Of a DNA stretch of 64,000 bases, positions 27,609 to 37,730 are shown in pieces. Source of the stretch: Sphingobacterium sp. GVS05A (GTDB lineage Bacteria; Bacteroidota; Bacteroidia; Sphingobacteriales; Sphingobacteriaceae); assembly GCF_019969845.1 (NCBI RefSeq), contig NZ_JAHXYR010000003.1:620001-684000 (forward strand), in the 5' to 3' direction. The notes under the pieces were generated by a model. It saw only the letters and a list, made by a program, of their open reading frames with translations. It had not been told where the DNA came from and made no database searches. A program made the position numbers and the translations under genes. Every line of letters begins with the position of its first letter. Positions within the stretch are counted from its first letter, which is position 1.

Positions 27609-28721
27609 CTAGAGCAAATTTTTGTAGCATTGGATAAGCTGATTCGCTATATGGTCTTCATCAAATCGTCTTACATATTCTAGCCCTTTACTGATCATTT
27701 CTTTACGAGTTGAATCAGATGAAAGTATTGATTCAATCGTAAATTGTATATCGCCAATATCTTCTGGATTAATATAACAAGATGATGGTCCACCAGCTTC
27801 TGGGAAGACTCCCGAGTTGGAGGTAATTACTGGTAAACCAGAATATAATGCTTCAATTATAGGGATACCAAATCCTTCAAATTTTGAAGGATAGATGAAT
27901 AAATCGGCCATGGTATAGATGGTCGCTAATTCGTCCATACTAAGTCCTTCCATAAATAGAACCCGATTTGTCATACCTTTTTTTTCAATGAACTCTATTA
28001 TTTCTCTCGCATAATTGGTTTTCCGTCCAATTATTATTAACGAAATATCCAATTGCTCAATTGCTTTAACAATTTGAAACGCGTTCTTTCGAGGTTCAAT
28101 CGTTCCTACATTTAATATGAAGTTATCGGGAAGATTGTATTTCGCTCGTATTGTATCTTGCTGTTCTTTCGTTTTTTGCGTTTTAAATGCCGGATGACAT
28201 GTTTGATATATAACCTCAACTTTATCTTCAGATATTTGATAGGTATTCAATAGGTCAGATTTAGTCTGTTGGCTGATGGCAATAATCTTATCCGAATGAA
28301 AAACAGCATGTTTCGCTTTTTGATTATATATATATCGGTCAATAGGCTTATATAGCTCTGGAAATCGAATAAAGATCAGATCATGAATTGTCGTAACTGA
28401 TTTAATACTAGTTTTATGGAGATTAATTGGGATTTCACCAGAAAGACCATGATAAATATCGATCTTATCGTGCAATAGATCTTTGATTATTGTACTATTT
28501 CTCCATAAACTAGGAAGAGTTTTATTTATAAAACCATGGGGTAGCCTAGTATTTTTTTGCAAATTTTCGGAATCGAAATTGGCACCTTCTATTTTTGTGG
28601 TATACTTTATATAGTTGTTTTCGGGATAATAGGTCTCCAATATCCGTATAAGATCACGACTATAGTTACCTAGGCCCGTTTTGTTTAGAAAATATCGTTT
28701 AGCATCGTATGCTATATTCAT
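27609..28721 (-). CDS. GT4 family glycosyltransferase
   Basis: A 370-residue GT-B enzyme with the glycosyl transferases group 1 domain. Visible are VGTIEPRKNAFQIVKAIEQL (donor domain start) and FIYPSKFEGFGIPIIEALYS, which holds the E-x7-E motif of GT4. The acceptor domain carries IYHGLSGEIP. Its start overlaps the preceding gene by 4 nt (28718-28721), so it is translationally coupled. Sugar unknown. Confidence 0.88.
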   Translation of the reverse strand: MNIAYDAKRYFLNKTGLGNYSRDLIRILETYYPENNYIKYTTKIEGANFDSENLQKNTRLPHGFINKTLPSLWRNSTIIKDLLHDKIDIYHGLSGEIPINLHKTSIKSVTTIHDLIFIRFPELYKPIDRYIYNQKAKHAVFHSDKIIAISQQTKSDLLNTYQISEDKVEVIYQTCHPAFKTQKTKEQQDTIRAKYNLPDNFILNVGTIEPRKNAFQIVKAIEQLDISLIIIGRKTNYAREIIEFIEKKGMTNRVLFMEGLSMDELATIYTMADLFIYPSKFEGFGIPIIEALYSGLPVITSNSGVFPEAGGPSSCYINPEDIGDIQFTIESILSSDSTRKEMISKGLEYVRRFDEDHIANQLIQCYKNLL

Positions 28722-29524
28722 TTATTTAAGTATTTATCAAGACCGTTTTTTATTCTGAAATCCTCTGATGCAACAGTATTTTCTAAAATAGTCTGATTGA
28801 TGCTCTTTCTTTCCATGGAAGATACCTTATGCCATAAATGATAGGTTACTCCACTAAATTTCATAAAGAGTTTTTTTTCACCAATTTTCAATAATCGTAC
28901 AACCAACTCGGAATCTTCATGTCCCCACTCGTACATATCCTCGTTAAAACCATTCACTTTGATCAATGAACTCATCCAAAATGCCATATTGCATCCTTTT
29001 GAATAAAACCTATGCTTTCCTTTGGTTTTGTATCTTGAAGCAAAGATAGGTGTTAGAAAGGGAATTCTTGCAGCATTCATTTTATAAGGAGAGTTTTTTC
29101 GAAGTAAATTGTAGTCAATAGGCCTTTTACTTTTCAAAAACTCTATTGTGAACTCTTTGGTAAGCGATGCTCTACTTCCCGTAATGACGTGATGTGGTTT
29201 ACTAATTTTTATATGATCTGCAATAAACTGAGGAGACATTATGATATCTCCATCAATTTGGATAATATATTCACTCTTACATAATGCTAATGCTTTATTC
29301 AATATTTTTGTCTTTTGAAAACCATTGTCTTCTTGCCACGCATGTTTTATTGGAATATTAGTTTTAAGGCGGAATGCATCAATAACCTCTTTGGTACTGT
29401 CACCCGAACCATCATCTGCAATTAGAATCTCATCTGGTTTCCGTATTTGTAACAATACACTTTCAAGCACACGTTGTAAGGCTTCTGGCCAGTTATAAGT
29501 TGAAATTAGTAAAGCTATAGTCAT
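28718..29524 (-). CDS. GT2-type glycosyltransferase
   Basis: A 268-residue GT2 enzyme. IALLISTYNWPEALQRVL, the ADDGSGDST motif, IDGDIIM as DxD and GWGHEDSELV late in the protein place it in the same subgroup as the gene at 26131-26943. Both have the same length and motif order. It lies in the minus-strand run from DUF4254 to GT4, 11 nt after the previous gene. Confidence 0.85.
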   Translation of the reverse strand: MTIALLISTYNWPEALQRVLESVLLQIRKPDEILIADDGSGDSTKEVIDAFRLKTNIPIKHAWQEDNGFQKTKILNKALALCKSEYIIQIDGDIIMSPQFIADHIKISKPHHVITGSRASLTKEFTIEFLKSKRPIDYNLLRKNSPYKMNAARIPFLTPIFASRYKTKGKHRFYSKGCNMAFWMSSLIKVNGFNEDMYEWGHEDSELVVRLLKIGEKKLFMKFSGVTYHLWHKVSSMERKSINQTILENTVASEDFRIKNGLDKYLNK

Positions 29525-29535
29525 TCAGGTAGTCA

Positions 29536-30762
29536 TTAGATTGTATCAATTATAAGCGTTAATTTGTTGATAATTAACGGCCAAGAATAGTTCTGTTCGA
29601 CATAAGACATAGACATTGATTTCATCGATGAGCTATCTCCTTGTAATATCTGGTAGAGTTTTTGCTGAAAATCGGATTCAGAAGAATAGTATTGAGCAGC
29701 ATAATTACTTCTAATACAATGCTCCTTCATTACCTCAGATTTTCCATTTACTAAGATAGGTCTACCCAAAACCATCGTTTCTAACAATAATAAAGATAAA
29801 CTTTCATATTGAGAAGGGTTTATAACAGCTTTTGCATTTTCAATCAAGGCTGTTTTCTCTTCTTCTGTAACGAAGTCTGTATAAATGATATCAGGGTGAT
29901 CTACTATATCCATAAAAATACGGCCAGTTAGTACTAGCTTTAGATCCGAAGGATATTTTTCTTTGTAACGCAAAAACCAGGGGATTAACGTTCTGACCTT
30001 TGTATTGCAAACTCGACCAAAGTATAATAAGTAATCGTCTGGAAGATTGAATTTACTGTAAAGTTCTTCTTTATTTAGTGGGGGAGCTACTTCAACACCT
30101 ACGGCGACAATACTATTATTAGCGATGCCGCTTCCAAAGATATTAATTGCCAGTTTTCTTTCCTCGACAGTATTGAATGCAATATGTTTTACTTTACTGA
30201 ATAGTTGAGTCAATATTGGACGAAATGCTTCTCTTTCCTCATGTAATGTCGGAATAAGAATGGATTTTTCCGGGGCAACAAGAGTCCCAAAAAATGTATT
30301 AGGTTGAGAATAGGTAATTCCGATAATCGCTTTATAATCTTGATTATGGTTTTTAATGTAGGATAACATGGAAGGGGAATACGAACCATGCGATTTGAAA
30401 TAATTCATATCCGCATTTGCCATTCCTTTCCAAGAAGGAAAGATTGCTGATACAAATTTTAAACTCTTTAAACGGAATAAATTTCTTCTGATCTTTTGAA
30501 ATCGGAGTGCTTTTTTCCATAGACGATCTCTTTTTTGACTATCAAAATCAATAGAATCAAAACGTAGAATACGTACGCCATTTAAATAATCTATATCATT
30601 CGTGTAGAAAGGAGTAAAAGTATTGTAGTCAATAAATTTGGTCGTCAATATATCAACTTCATATTTCCCAACAAGTCTTTCTGCCAGCATACGACAATGT
30701 TTTTCTGCACCTCCATCTACTTCATCTCCATATCGAAGTATAATAAAACAAATTTTATCCAT
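29536..30762 (-). CDS. GT4 family glycosyltransferase
   Basis: A 408-residue GT-B glycosyltransferase. The N-terminus FIILRYGDEVDGGAEKHCRM is typical of GT4 enzymes that bind a nucleotide sugar and a lipid- or glycan-linked acceptor. The C-terminal domain has LLYFGRVCNTKVRTLIPW and NPSQYESLSLLLLETMVLGR with the E-x7-E motif. It leads the tight GT4-GT2-GT4 trio and is 83 bp after the GT9 gene. Sugar unknown. Confidence 0.85.
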   Translation of the reverse strand: MDKICFIILRYGDEVDGGAEKHCRMLAERLVGKYEVDILTTKFIDYNTFTPFYTNDIDYLNGVRILRFDSIDFDSQKRDRLWKKALRFQKIRRNLFRLKSLKFVSAIFPSWKGMANADMNYFKSHGSYSPSMLSYIKNHNQDYKAIIGITYSQPNTFFGTLVAPEKSILIPTLHEEREAFRPILTQLFSKVKHIAFNTVEERKLAINIFGSGIANNSIVAVGVEVAPPLNKEELYSKFNLPDDYLLYFGRVCNTKVRTLIPWFLRYKEKYPSDLKLVLTGRIFMDIVDHPDIIYTDFVTEEEKTALIENAKAVINPSQYESLSLLLLETMVLGRPILVNGKSEVMKEHCIRSNYAAQYYSSESDFQQKLYQILQGDSSSMKSMSMSYVEQNYSWPLIINKLTLIIDTI

Positions 30763-30845
30763 CTTAAACCTTTAAAGAATAATCATATTTTTCCATGTTC
30801 ATCATTGGTACAACGGTAGTGGTACAGCAAAGTGCTACATCCCCT

Positions 30846-31859
30846 TTATATTTTTTCGATCACCATTTCCGGTGTAATTAAATCAATCGCCTCTGTACCA
30901 TCGCAATCACAAGGTTTGTTGCCGTACACAGCACTTGGGCGGTTGGGATGTTCGACTTGGATACAGTCATCATATTGCTGCCCATAACCCGTAAATCCCG
31001 CGTATGGGTGAGTTGCGCCCCATAGTGATAGACATCGTATTCCCATCAAAGAAGCCATGTGTAACCCGGAGGAATCCATGCTGATCATCAGATCCAGATT
31101 TGATATGATATCCAGTTCTTCTCTCAACGTAAATTTTCCAATGGTATTATAGGTGTTTGGAAAACTTTCAGTCCAGTTTTGCGCGATTTGAAACTCTTCC
31201 TTACCTCCTCCAAAGAGCAATACATCATATCCATGATGTGTCAGATGGTCTATGATCTGTCCCATCTTTACGAGTGAAAGAATTTTATATTGGTGTTGCG
31301 CAAAAGCCGCGATACCAATTTTTTTTCGTTCGAAATTGCCAAACATGCTAAATGCTGCTTTGGGGACATCCTGCAAATTAGAAGCCAATTTGTGACTTAG
31401 TTCAAAGTGAAAACCTAAAGCACGGAATACATCTGCATAGCGCTCTACAGTTAGCTTCAATTGATGCTTAACCTTATTTTCTTTGCGCGTCAAGGCTTGC
31501 TTTTCTGCGCGACCTTTGTCCAGTTGTTTGACCTTTATTCCTGAAAGAGAAAATAATACATCTAATACACGCGAACGTAAATTAAAATGTAGGTCAGCTA
31601 CAGCTTCTGCACGGTATTGAGCCAGCTCATTTTTTAATCTGATTAATCCCAAAAGGCCTTTATGGGTTGTCTTGGGTTCAATTGCATGAAATTTGATATT
31701 CTTTATGCCATCAAAGAATGGTGCAAAGAAATGGCGGCTCACCATGATAATCTCTATCGTAGGGTGTTGTTGACAAAATTCGTTCAATACAGAAGCCACC
31801 ATGGCGACATCGCCCATGGCCGAAAACCGGGTTACTATGATTCGCTGCGGCAAAGACAT
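30846..31859 (-). CDS. GT9 heptosyltransferase-family protein
   Basis: A 337-residue GT-B enzyme of family GT9 (ADP-heptose:LPS heptosyltransferase family). RIIVTRFSAMGDVAMVASVL at the N-terminus and the donor-binding ISMDSSGLHMASLMGIRCLS later are characteristic. It probably adds an inner LPS-core sugar. It is 4 nt after the DUF4254 gene, the usual neighbour in Bacteroidota. Confidence 0.88.
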   Translation of the reverse strand: MSLPQRIIVTRFSAMGDVAMVASVLNEFCQQHPTIEIIMVSRHFFAPFFDGIKNIKFHAIEPKTTHKGLLGLIRLKNELAQYRAEAVADLHFNLRSRVLDVLFSLSGIKVKQLDKGRAEKQALTRKENKVKHQLKLTVERYADVFRALGFHFELSHKLASNLQDVPKAAFSMFGNFERKKIGIAAFAQHQYKILSLVKMGQIIDHLTHHGYDVLLFGGGKEEFQIAQNWTESFPNTYNTIGKFTLREELDIISNLDLMISMDSSGLHMASLMGIRCLSLWGATHPYAGFTGYGQQYDDCIQVEHPNRPSAVYGNKPCDCDGTEAIDLITPEMVIEKI

Positions 31860-31863
31860 GTCT

Positions 31864-32469
31864 TTATTTTCCGGATGTATAAAGTACAGGGTTCAGTTCA
31901 GGATCGTTATACATTTTCATCTGTTTATAGACCTTCATGTATTTTTCACCTGATTCAATCGCTGTCAACAATTCGTCGATACTTTGTGAAAGATCTGTAC
32001 GTTGTTCCAGCAAGATGTTCAATTTTTGCTGACAAGCAGAAATATGTGCTTCAGAAGCATCTGAGCGAAGTGTCTCCTGCTCCATATGATAAATCTTTAG
32101 CGCCAGAATGGATAGTCTGTCAATGGCCCACGCTGGACTTTCAGTGTTGATTTTCGCTGAAGGCAGTGTTTCGATAGTTTGGTATTTCTGTAAAAAATAG
32201 CTGTCGATATATTCTACTGTATCTGTGCGGTATTGATTGGACTCATCGATGCGTCGCTTCCAGTATAAACCGTCCTTGGGATCAATGGCAGGATTACGTA
32301 CAACATCTTCCATGTGCCATTGAACAGTATCAATCCAGCACTTTAGGTACAGTAGATGTTCTAGGGATTGTTTGTCATACGGATTCTGGATTGGATGATC
32401 AATCTGATCGTATACGTGGTAATCCTGGATAGCACGTTGAAAAATGGGATTTGCTATTGCACTAATCAT
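31864..32469 (-). CDS. DUF4254 protein
   Basis: A 201-residue mostly helical, probably cytoplasmic protein of family DUF4254. Landmarks are HLLYLKCWIDTVQWHMEDVV and the following RNPAIDP. No function is known. Members are found beside LPS-core heptosyltransferases, as here, so a part in LPS assembly is likely by association. It opens the minus-strand glycosyltransferase run and has a TATATTTG element upstream. Confidence 0.85.
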   Translation of the reverse strand: MISAIANPIFQRAIQDYHVYDQIDHPIQNPYDKQSLEHLLYLKCWIDTVQWHMEDVVRNPAIDPKDGLYWKRRIDESNQYRTDTVEYIDSYFLQKYQTIETLPSAKINTESPAWAIDRLSILALKIYHMEQETLRSDASEAHISACQQKLNILLEQRTDLSQSIDELLTAIESGEKYMKVYKQMKMYNDPELNPVLYTSGK

Positions 32470-32473
32470 GTTA

Positions 32474-32481
32474 CAAATATA
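32474..32481 (-). promoter_or_regulatory. -7 promoter element for DUF4254/GT9 operon
   Basis: On the minus strand this reads TATATTTG and lies 4 nt upstream of the DUF4254 ATG, close to a leaderless arrangement. No -33 element at the usual distance was seen. Confidence 0.4.
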
Positions 32482-32579
32482 AAATATATTATGGAGTTAT
32501 CCTTAACTTCAGGTGTAGTATAAAAACAGTAAAATGAATGGGAAAAACCAACTATTGAGAAAAGAATTAAAATGTTTTT

Positions 32580-34061
32580 TTAAAATAAAGACAATAATAT
32601 GTCTGGGAATAATCCAAGCAAGATCACTGCAATCGTACAAAATAGACCAATGCCGAGGAGCAAAGGATTAGACTTGACCGAATAGTGGTCTACATTGTCT
32701 CTTAGGAAGGCATTCAACGGAATCTTAAAGTAATAGAAAAGTGAAATTACAGATGTCAGTGCCCCTACGATTAATAAAGCAAGTAAACCAAAGGATTGGA
32801 AGTTTTGATACTGCTCGAATACTTTTGAAAATATGAGTAGCTTCCCGACAAATCCTGCGGTAGGTGGCAAGCCTATCAATGCGATTAAGACGATCGAAAA
32901 TGAGGTGAATAATATAGGAGACTGTTTGCCCAATCCTTTATAAGAGTCTATTGAAGTGCTACCTAGACTGACCTCCAAGTTGTTGATAAAAATAAAAACA
33001 GCGATATTCATCAATGCATAAATTGATAAATAGAACAGCAAAACGTTTGACTCATTGTTTTGATAGACCAGTACTGCCATCAACAATATGCCCGTGTGGC
33101 CAATAGAAGAATAGGCCATCATACGCTTGGCATCCTGTTGACGCAGGGCCGCCAGATTACCGATCAACATGGTCGCAATGGCTATAATGATGATAACATA
33201 AGCCAAGAAATCACTGAAATAAAAGGATACTGCAAGCCAGGCAGCAAGCAACTTGGATAGTAGGACGACAACGGCAATTTTAGGTACGGTCGCTAGGTAC
33301 GTGGTAATCACGGTTGGTGCCCCTTGATAAACGTCAGGACTCCAAACATGAAACGGGAAAAAACTCAGTTTAAAACCAATACCGGTCAATAAAAACAGGA
33401 GGGCAATACTGATCATTAGCTTAGGGGCTTCCATCAGACCTGCAATATGACTTGGCGTATCAAAATTTAAGTTTCCCGTGAAACCGTAAAGCAGCGATAG
33501 GCCATAGAGCATTACGGCAGCACATATAGATCCGAAGAGGACATATTTCATCGCTGCTTCGGATTGTACTTTAGTGGACGAAAAATAACCGACCATAATG
33601 TAAGAGCTGATCGATACTGTTTCTACTGCGATGAAGATCATCAGCCAGTTGCTCGACATGGTCAAGAGGTTTAATCCCAAAGTTGCTGTCAATACAACCG
33701 CATACAAATCGCCCAAAGGACGATCGTGCTGATGACGTTGTTGAATAAAGATTACAATCAATAGGGTCGACAGCAGGATAATCACGCGTGCCGATGTTGC
33801 GAATGTATCAATGTGGATCATGTCAAAGAATCCGACCATTTCCACATGGCTTAACCCTTGTCCCAATAGGTAACAACCACTCAACAATAATCCAGCTATT
33901 GTAAAAGTAAAAGATGCTTTGTCCCAGTATTTATCAACGAAAAGACTCGCGATAATAGTGCCTATAAAAGTAATGATCAGCGTTAATTCCGGTTTGAAAT
34001 AAGGAATACTAACGATAATTTGATCAATAAATGAACTGATATATGGACTGAATGCGAGCAT
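32580..34061 (-). CDS. nuoN: NADH-quinone oxidoreductase subunit N
   Basis: A 493-residue polytopic inner-membrane protein, one of three antiporter-like subunits that pump protons in complex I. The proton_antipo_M core is visible, with FHVWSPDVYQGAPTVITTYL (about residues 235-255, including the channel motif) and AKRMMAYSSIGHTGILLMAV. It ends the nuoHIJKLMN operon, 6 nt after nuoM. Confidence 0.95.
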   Translation of the reverse strand: MLAFSPYISSFIDQIIVSIPYFKPELTLIITFIGTIIASLFVDKYWDKASFTFTIAGLLLSGCYLLGQGLSHVEMVGFFDMIHIDTFATSARVIILLSTLLIVIFIQQRHQHDRPLGDLYAVVLTATLGLNLLTMSSNWLMIFIAVETVSISSYIMVGYFSSTKVQSEAAMKYVLFGSICAAVMLYGLSLLYGFTGNLNFDTPSHIAGLMEAPKLMISIALLFLLTGIGFKLSFFPFHVWSPDVYQGAPTVITTYLATVPKIAVVVLLSKLLAAWLAVSFYFSDFLAYVIIIIAIATMLIGNLAALRQQDAKRMMAYSSIGHTGILLMAVLVYQNNESNVLLFYLSIYALMNIAVFIFINNLEVSLGSTSIDSYKGLGKQSPILFTSFSIVLIALIGLPPTAGFVGKLLIFSKVFEQYQNFQSFGLLALLIVGALTSVISLFYYFKIPLNAFLRDNVDHYSVKSNPLLLGIGLFCTIAVILLGLFPDILLSLF

Positions 34062-34067
34062 GCTGAA

Positions 34068-35669
34068 TTAAATAAATTGTTGGATAAAGCTGACGAGATT
34101 CAATACACTTGCATTTAGATTGCTAAATACCAAGGATGGCATAATACCCAGTAAAAGCGCAAGAGCCAAGGTAGGAAATAGAATCAGTTGTTCACGGCTG
34201 TTGACATCGGTCAATTCATTGGCCCAAGATTCGCCACCTTTGAGTCTGATCTCTCCAAAAAACATCCGTTGAAGTGTCCATAGCAAATAGGCTGCACTCA
34301 AGAGGATACCAATTGAACCTGCTAAGGCCATCCAGCGAGGGAGCCCTGTGCCGACACTCGCCGCATTGAACGAACCGATGATAACAAATGCTTCACCGAT
34401 AAATGCGGAGAACCCAGGGAGTCCCAATGAAGCAAAGAAAGCAACAGCAACATAGCCGGTATACTTGGGCATGAGCTGGGCTAAACCTCTGAAGCTATAG
34501 ATGTTTCGATCATGCACACGGTCATAAACCACGCCAACAAGAAAGAAAAGTGCCGCTGATAGAAAACCATGGGAAATCATCTGGAACATCGCACCAGAAA
34601 CTCCTTCGGCGGTCAATGAGGCTATGCCAAGCAATACAAAACCCATATGAGAGACCGATGAATAGGCTATCATCCGTTTTAAATCTTTTTGAGTCAGGGC
34701 GTTTAACGCCCCATAGATAATGGAGATGACGCCGATCAGTCCAAGCCACCAATTGGATAGTGCCGCCATGTCCGGGAAGATACTATAGCAGATACGGATA
34801 ATACCATAGCCACCGATTTTCAACAGGATACCTGCTAAAATAATGGATACTGGTGTTGGAGCCTCTACGTGTGCGTCAGGTAGCCAGGTGTGTAATGGTA
34901 CTATCGGTACTTTGATCGCAAAAGCAAAAAAGAGCACCACAAAACCAATCAATCTGGCCGAAATACCCAATATTTCTTGATAACCATCCCACGCGAAGAT
35001 TGAGTCTCCTAAATAATTCTGGGGATTCATCATGTAGATCATATTGAAGGTATGTGCCCCAGTTACGGGGTTGATAACTGAAAAATATAAGCCTACAATG
35101 ATCAATAGCATAAATACCGAACCAAAGAGTGTATAGAGAAAGAATTTTATGGCGGCATATTCACGGCGTGCCCCGCCCCAGATACCAATCAGGAAATAGA
35201 GTGGGAGGAGCATGACCTCATAAAATAAATAAAACAGGAAGAAATCCAACGCACAGAAAATACCCATCACAGCCATGTTGAGTACCATAAGTAAGGCGAA
35301 ATATCCTTTGGGGCTTTTCTGTATATTCCAAGAAGCACCGATCGCCATCAGCATGACAAAAGCGCTCAATAGTAATAATGGCATGGAAATACCATCTATT
35401 CCGATGAGATAATCTATCTCTAATTTTCCAATAGAGCCCAGATCCAGACGAATCCAGGGAATCTGTTCAACAAATTGGTATCCTGCAAGGTCCTGGACGC
35501 CTGTTTGGCTCGCGTCAAATTTTACATAACAAATACCGGCAAGTACAAATTGCACTGCGGTAAATGCTAAAGCAATATATTTGTAACTCGATTTATATCG
35601 TGTTGGTAGGGCGAGGATAAACGCCGTCGCCAGAAGCGGTAAAAATATCAGTAAGGATAAAATAGGCAT
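34068..35669 (-). CDS. nuoM: NADH-quinone oxidoreductase subunit M
   Basis: A 533-residue polytopic subunit of complex I. Conserved features are FYEVMLLPLYFLIGIWGG with the functional Glu, PLHTWLPDAHVEAPTPVSII and the Lys-containing KDLKRMIAYSSVSHMGFVLL. It lies 3 nt after nuoL and 6 nt before nuoN. Confidence 0.96.
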   Translation of the reverse strand: MPILSLLIFLPLLATAFILALPTRYKSSYKYIALAFTAVQFVLAGICYVKFDASQTGVQDLAGYQFVEQIPWIRLDLGSIGKLEIDYLIGIDGISMPLLLLSAFVMLMAIGASWNIQKSPKGYFALLMVLNMAVMGIFCALDFFLFYLFYEVMLLPLYFLIGIWGGARREYAAIKFFLYTLFGSVFMLLIIVGLYFSVINPVTGAHTFNMIYMMNPQNYLGDSIFAWDGYQEILGISARLIGFVVLFFAFAIKVPIVPLHTWLPDAHVEAPTPVSIILAGILLKIGGYGIIRICYSIFPDMAALSNWWLGLIGVISIIYGALNALTQKDLKRMIAYSSVSHMGFVLLGIASLTAEGVSGAMFQMISHGFLSAALFFLVGVVYDRVHDRNIYSFRGLAQLMPKYTGYVAVAFFASLGLPGFSAFIGEAFVIIGSFNAASVGTGLPRWMALAGSIGILLSAAYLLWTLQRMFFGEIRLKGGESWANELTDVNSREQLILFPTLALALLLGIMPSLVFSNLNASVLNLVSFIQQFI

Positions 35670-35672
35670 TTC

Positions 35673-37727
35673 CTAAAAAAATATAAGATAAATTAAACCA
35701 AGTAAAACGAATAGAAAAACGGAATACAATGTCGTCTGTAATTTGCCGTTCTGTACCAAGCGAACTTGGTTACCAGTCCAGTAAGCTACAGAAGCAACAG
35801 CATTGACAAAGCCGTCTACAATATATTTGTCTATCCACACACTCAACTGGGAGAGGGATAAGACGATAAACTGAATAAAAGCGACTAGGGCATCTACAAC
35901 AAAGCGATCAAACCAATAACAGAACTTAGCCAGTTTTAGTGTGCCCCTAACAAATATCCATTGGTATAGTTCATTGATATAACCTTGATTGAACGATGCT
36001 TTCAGTGCAAAGCTAGATGCATTGAGTGGATATTTGTTTTGTACATACCATTTCCAGCCGATTGTCCAGCTGATGACCGAACCGATCAATAAGATTAATG
36101 GAATAATCAAGTGAGCACTATGGCTAGGTGCAAAGGTATATTCATCTAATAATAGACCATGCATCAGCCAGGAGTCATGATAGGATACGGGGTTGAGAGA
36201 AAATAGCGGGAATAGGCAACAAATACCCAATAATAACATGGGGATCAACATGGTTTTGGGTGCTTCATGCAAGGCCGTACCATGCAATTTATCCTTGACT
36301 TGCTCCAGCATTCGGAAGTCACCGAAAAAAGCCTTAAAGATTAAGCGACCAATATAAAACGCGGTCAGAATACTGACTGTAATAAGACTTATTGGGATAA
36401 TAAGGTATAAGTCGCCTTTTGACAGAGCCCATTCAAAGGAAGATATGATAATACTATCTTTGGAAAGATAACCTGATGTGAGTGGAAACCCAGCTAGTGC
36501 CAATGAGGCAACACTCATCAGGATAAAAGTTTTCGGCATGTATTTTTTCAGTCCACCCATGTTCCTCAGGTCCTGTGGATCGAAGCCAAGGTGGCTGTGT
36601 GCTTTGAGGTGTGCCATCTCATGGATAATAGCTCCGGCGGAAAGAAACAAGAGACATTTAAAGAAGGCGTGTGTGACCAAATGGAATAGTGCGGCATCCC
36701 AAGTTCCTATCCCAATTCCGACCATCATAAAACCCAATTGTGAAATGGTCGAAAAGGCTAGGATACGTTTAATATCGTATTGACCTAATGCAAAATAAGC
36801 AGCGGACGCCGCTGTAATCGTACCTATGATAGCAATAAACAACAATGCGCTTTCGTTGAATAACGGAAATACTGTGGCGAGTAGAAACACACCCGCCGCG
36901 ACCATGGTGGCAGCATGGATGAGTGAAGATACTGATGTTGGTCCCTCCATGGCATCTGGCAACCAGACATGTAGAGGAAATTGAGCTGATTTGGCCATAG
37001 CGGCAAGGAAAAATGCCAGTCCGGCTATCGTTAACCAGATCTGATCCATGCTGTTGACCGGAGAGACCCATAGTCCGCCAGTGATGCTAGATTGATAAAT
37101 AAGACCTCCTTCACCAAAAAGGTCGACCAAATTGAGGGTTTTGAACTGTGTAAATATTATGGCTAGGCCGATCAGAAAACCGAGGTCTCCGATGCGGTTT
37201 ACTATAAATGCTTTCTTGTTGGCCTGTACAGCCGTTTCTCGTGTGAACCAGAAACCAATGAGTAGGTAAGAGGCAAATCCTACCAATTCCCAAAAGATAT
37301 ACATGAGCAACAGGCTATCCATAACGACCAATCCCAACATAGCAAAACAGAAGAGACTAAGATACATCCAATAACGATGGATTCCCGTATCCCCTTTCAT
37401 ATACGCTCTCGAATAGATGTGTACAGGAAGGGCAACTGTCGGAACGAGAAACAACATGAGTGCATTCAGGTTATTCAATAGGATGCCGACTTTAAAAGTA
37501 GATGCACCAATGGTAAACCAGTTTATTTGGGCAGACACGATCGGATGATTCCAGATTGTTAACCAGGTAAGTCCGCCAAATATAAAACTCAAGATAATGC
37601 CGATCAGGGAGATAACCCCTGACTGATCGCGCTTGCCTGCCATTGCCTGATATAGAAATGCAATAAATGGCGCAACGACTGTAAACAGTGCTGTGTATAG
37701 AGGTGATATGTGAGCAAGTTGATCCAA
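35673..37727 (-). CDS. nuoL: NADH-quinone oxidoreductase subunit L
   Basis: A 684-residue subunit with the long lateral helix and C-terminal extension typical of NuoL. Seen are FWELVGFASYLLIGFWFTRE, FPLHVWLPDAMEGPTSVSSL and YDIKRILAFSTISQLGFMMV, matching the antiporter core. The end (QTTLYSVFLFVLLGLIYLIF) is a membrane helix. It is 3 nt after nuoK. Confidence 0.96.
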   Translation of the reverse strand: MDQLAHISPLYTALFTVVAPFIAFLYQAMAGKRDQSGVISLIGIILSFIFGGLTWLTIWNHPIVSAQINWFTIGASTFKVGILLNNLNALMLFLVPTVALPVHIYSRAYMKGDTGIHRYWMYLSLFCFAMLGLVVMDSLLLMYIFWELVGFASYLLIGFWFTRETAVQANKKAFIVNRIGDLGFLIGLAIIFTQFKTLNLVDLFGEGGLIYQSSITGGLWVSPVNSMDQIWLTIAGLAFFLAAMAKSAQFPLHVWLPDAMEGPTSVSSLIHAATMVAAGVFLLATVFPLFNESALLFIAIIGTITAASAAYFALGQYDIKRILAFSTISQLGFMMVGIGIGTWDAALFHLVTHAFFKCLLFLSAGAIIHEMAHLKAHSHLGFDPQDLRNMGGLKKYMPKTFILMSVASLALAGFPLTSGYLSKDSIIISSFEWALSKGDLYLIIPISLITVSILTAFYIGRLIFKAFFGDFRMLEQVKDKLHGTALHEAPKTMLIPMLLLGICCLFPLFSLNPVSYHDSWLMHGLLLDEYTFAPSHSAHLIIPLILLIGSVISWTIGWKWYVQNKYPLNASSFALKASFNQGYINELYQWIFVRGTLKLAKFCYWFDRFVVDALVAFIQFIVLSLSQLSVWIDKYIVDGFVNAVASVAYWTGNQVRLVQNGKLQTTLYSVFLFVLLGLIYLIFF

Positions 37728-37730
37728 TTC

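Noticed and set aside
18760..32469. Capsule locus
   Set aside because: No wzx, wzy, wza, wzc or export gene is present; only transferases and sugar enzymes.
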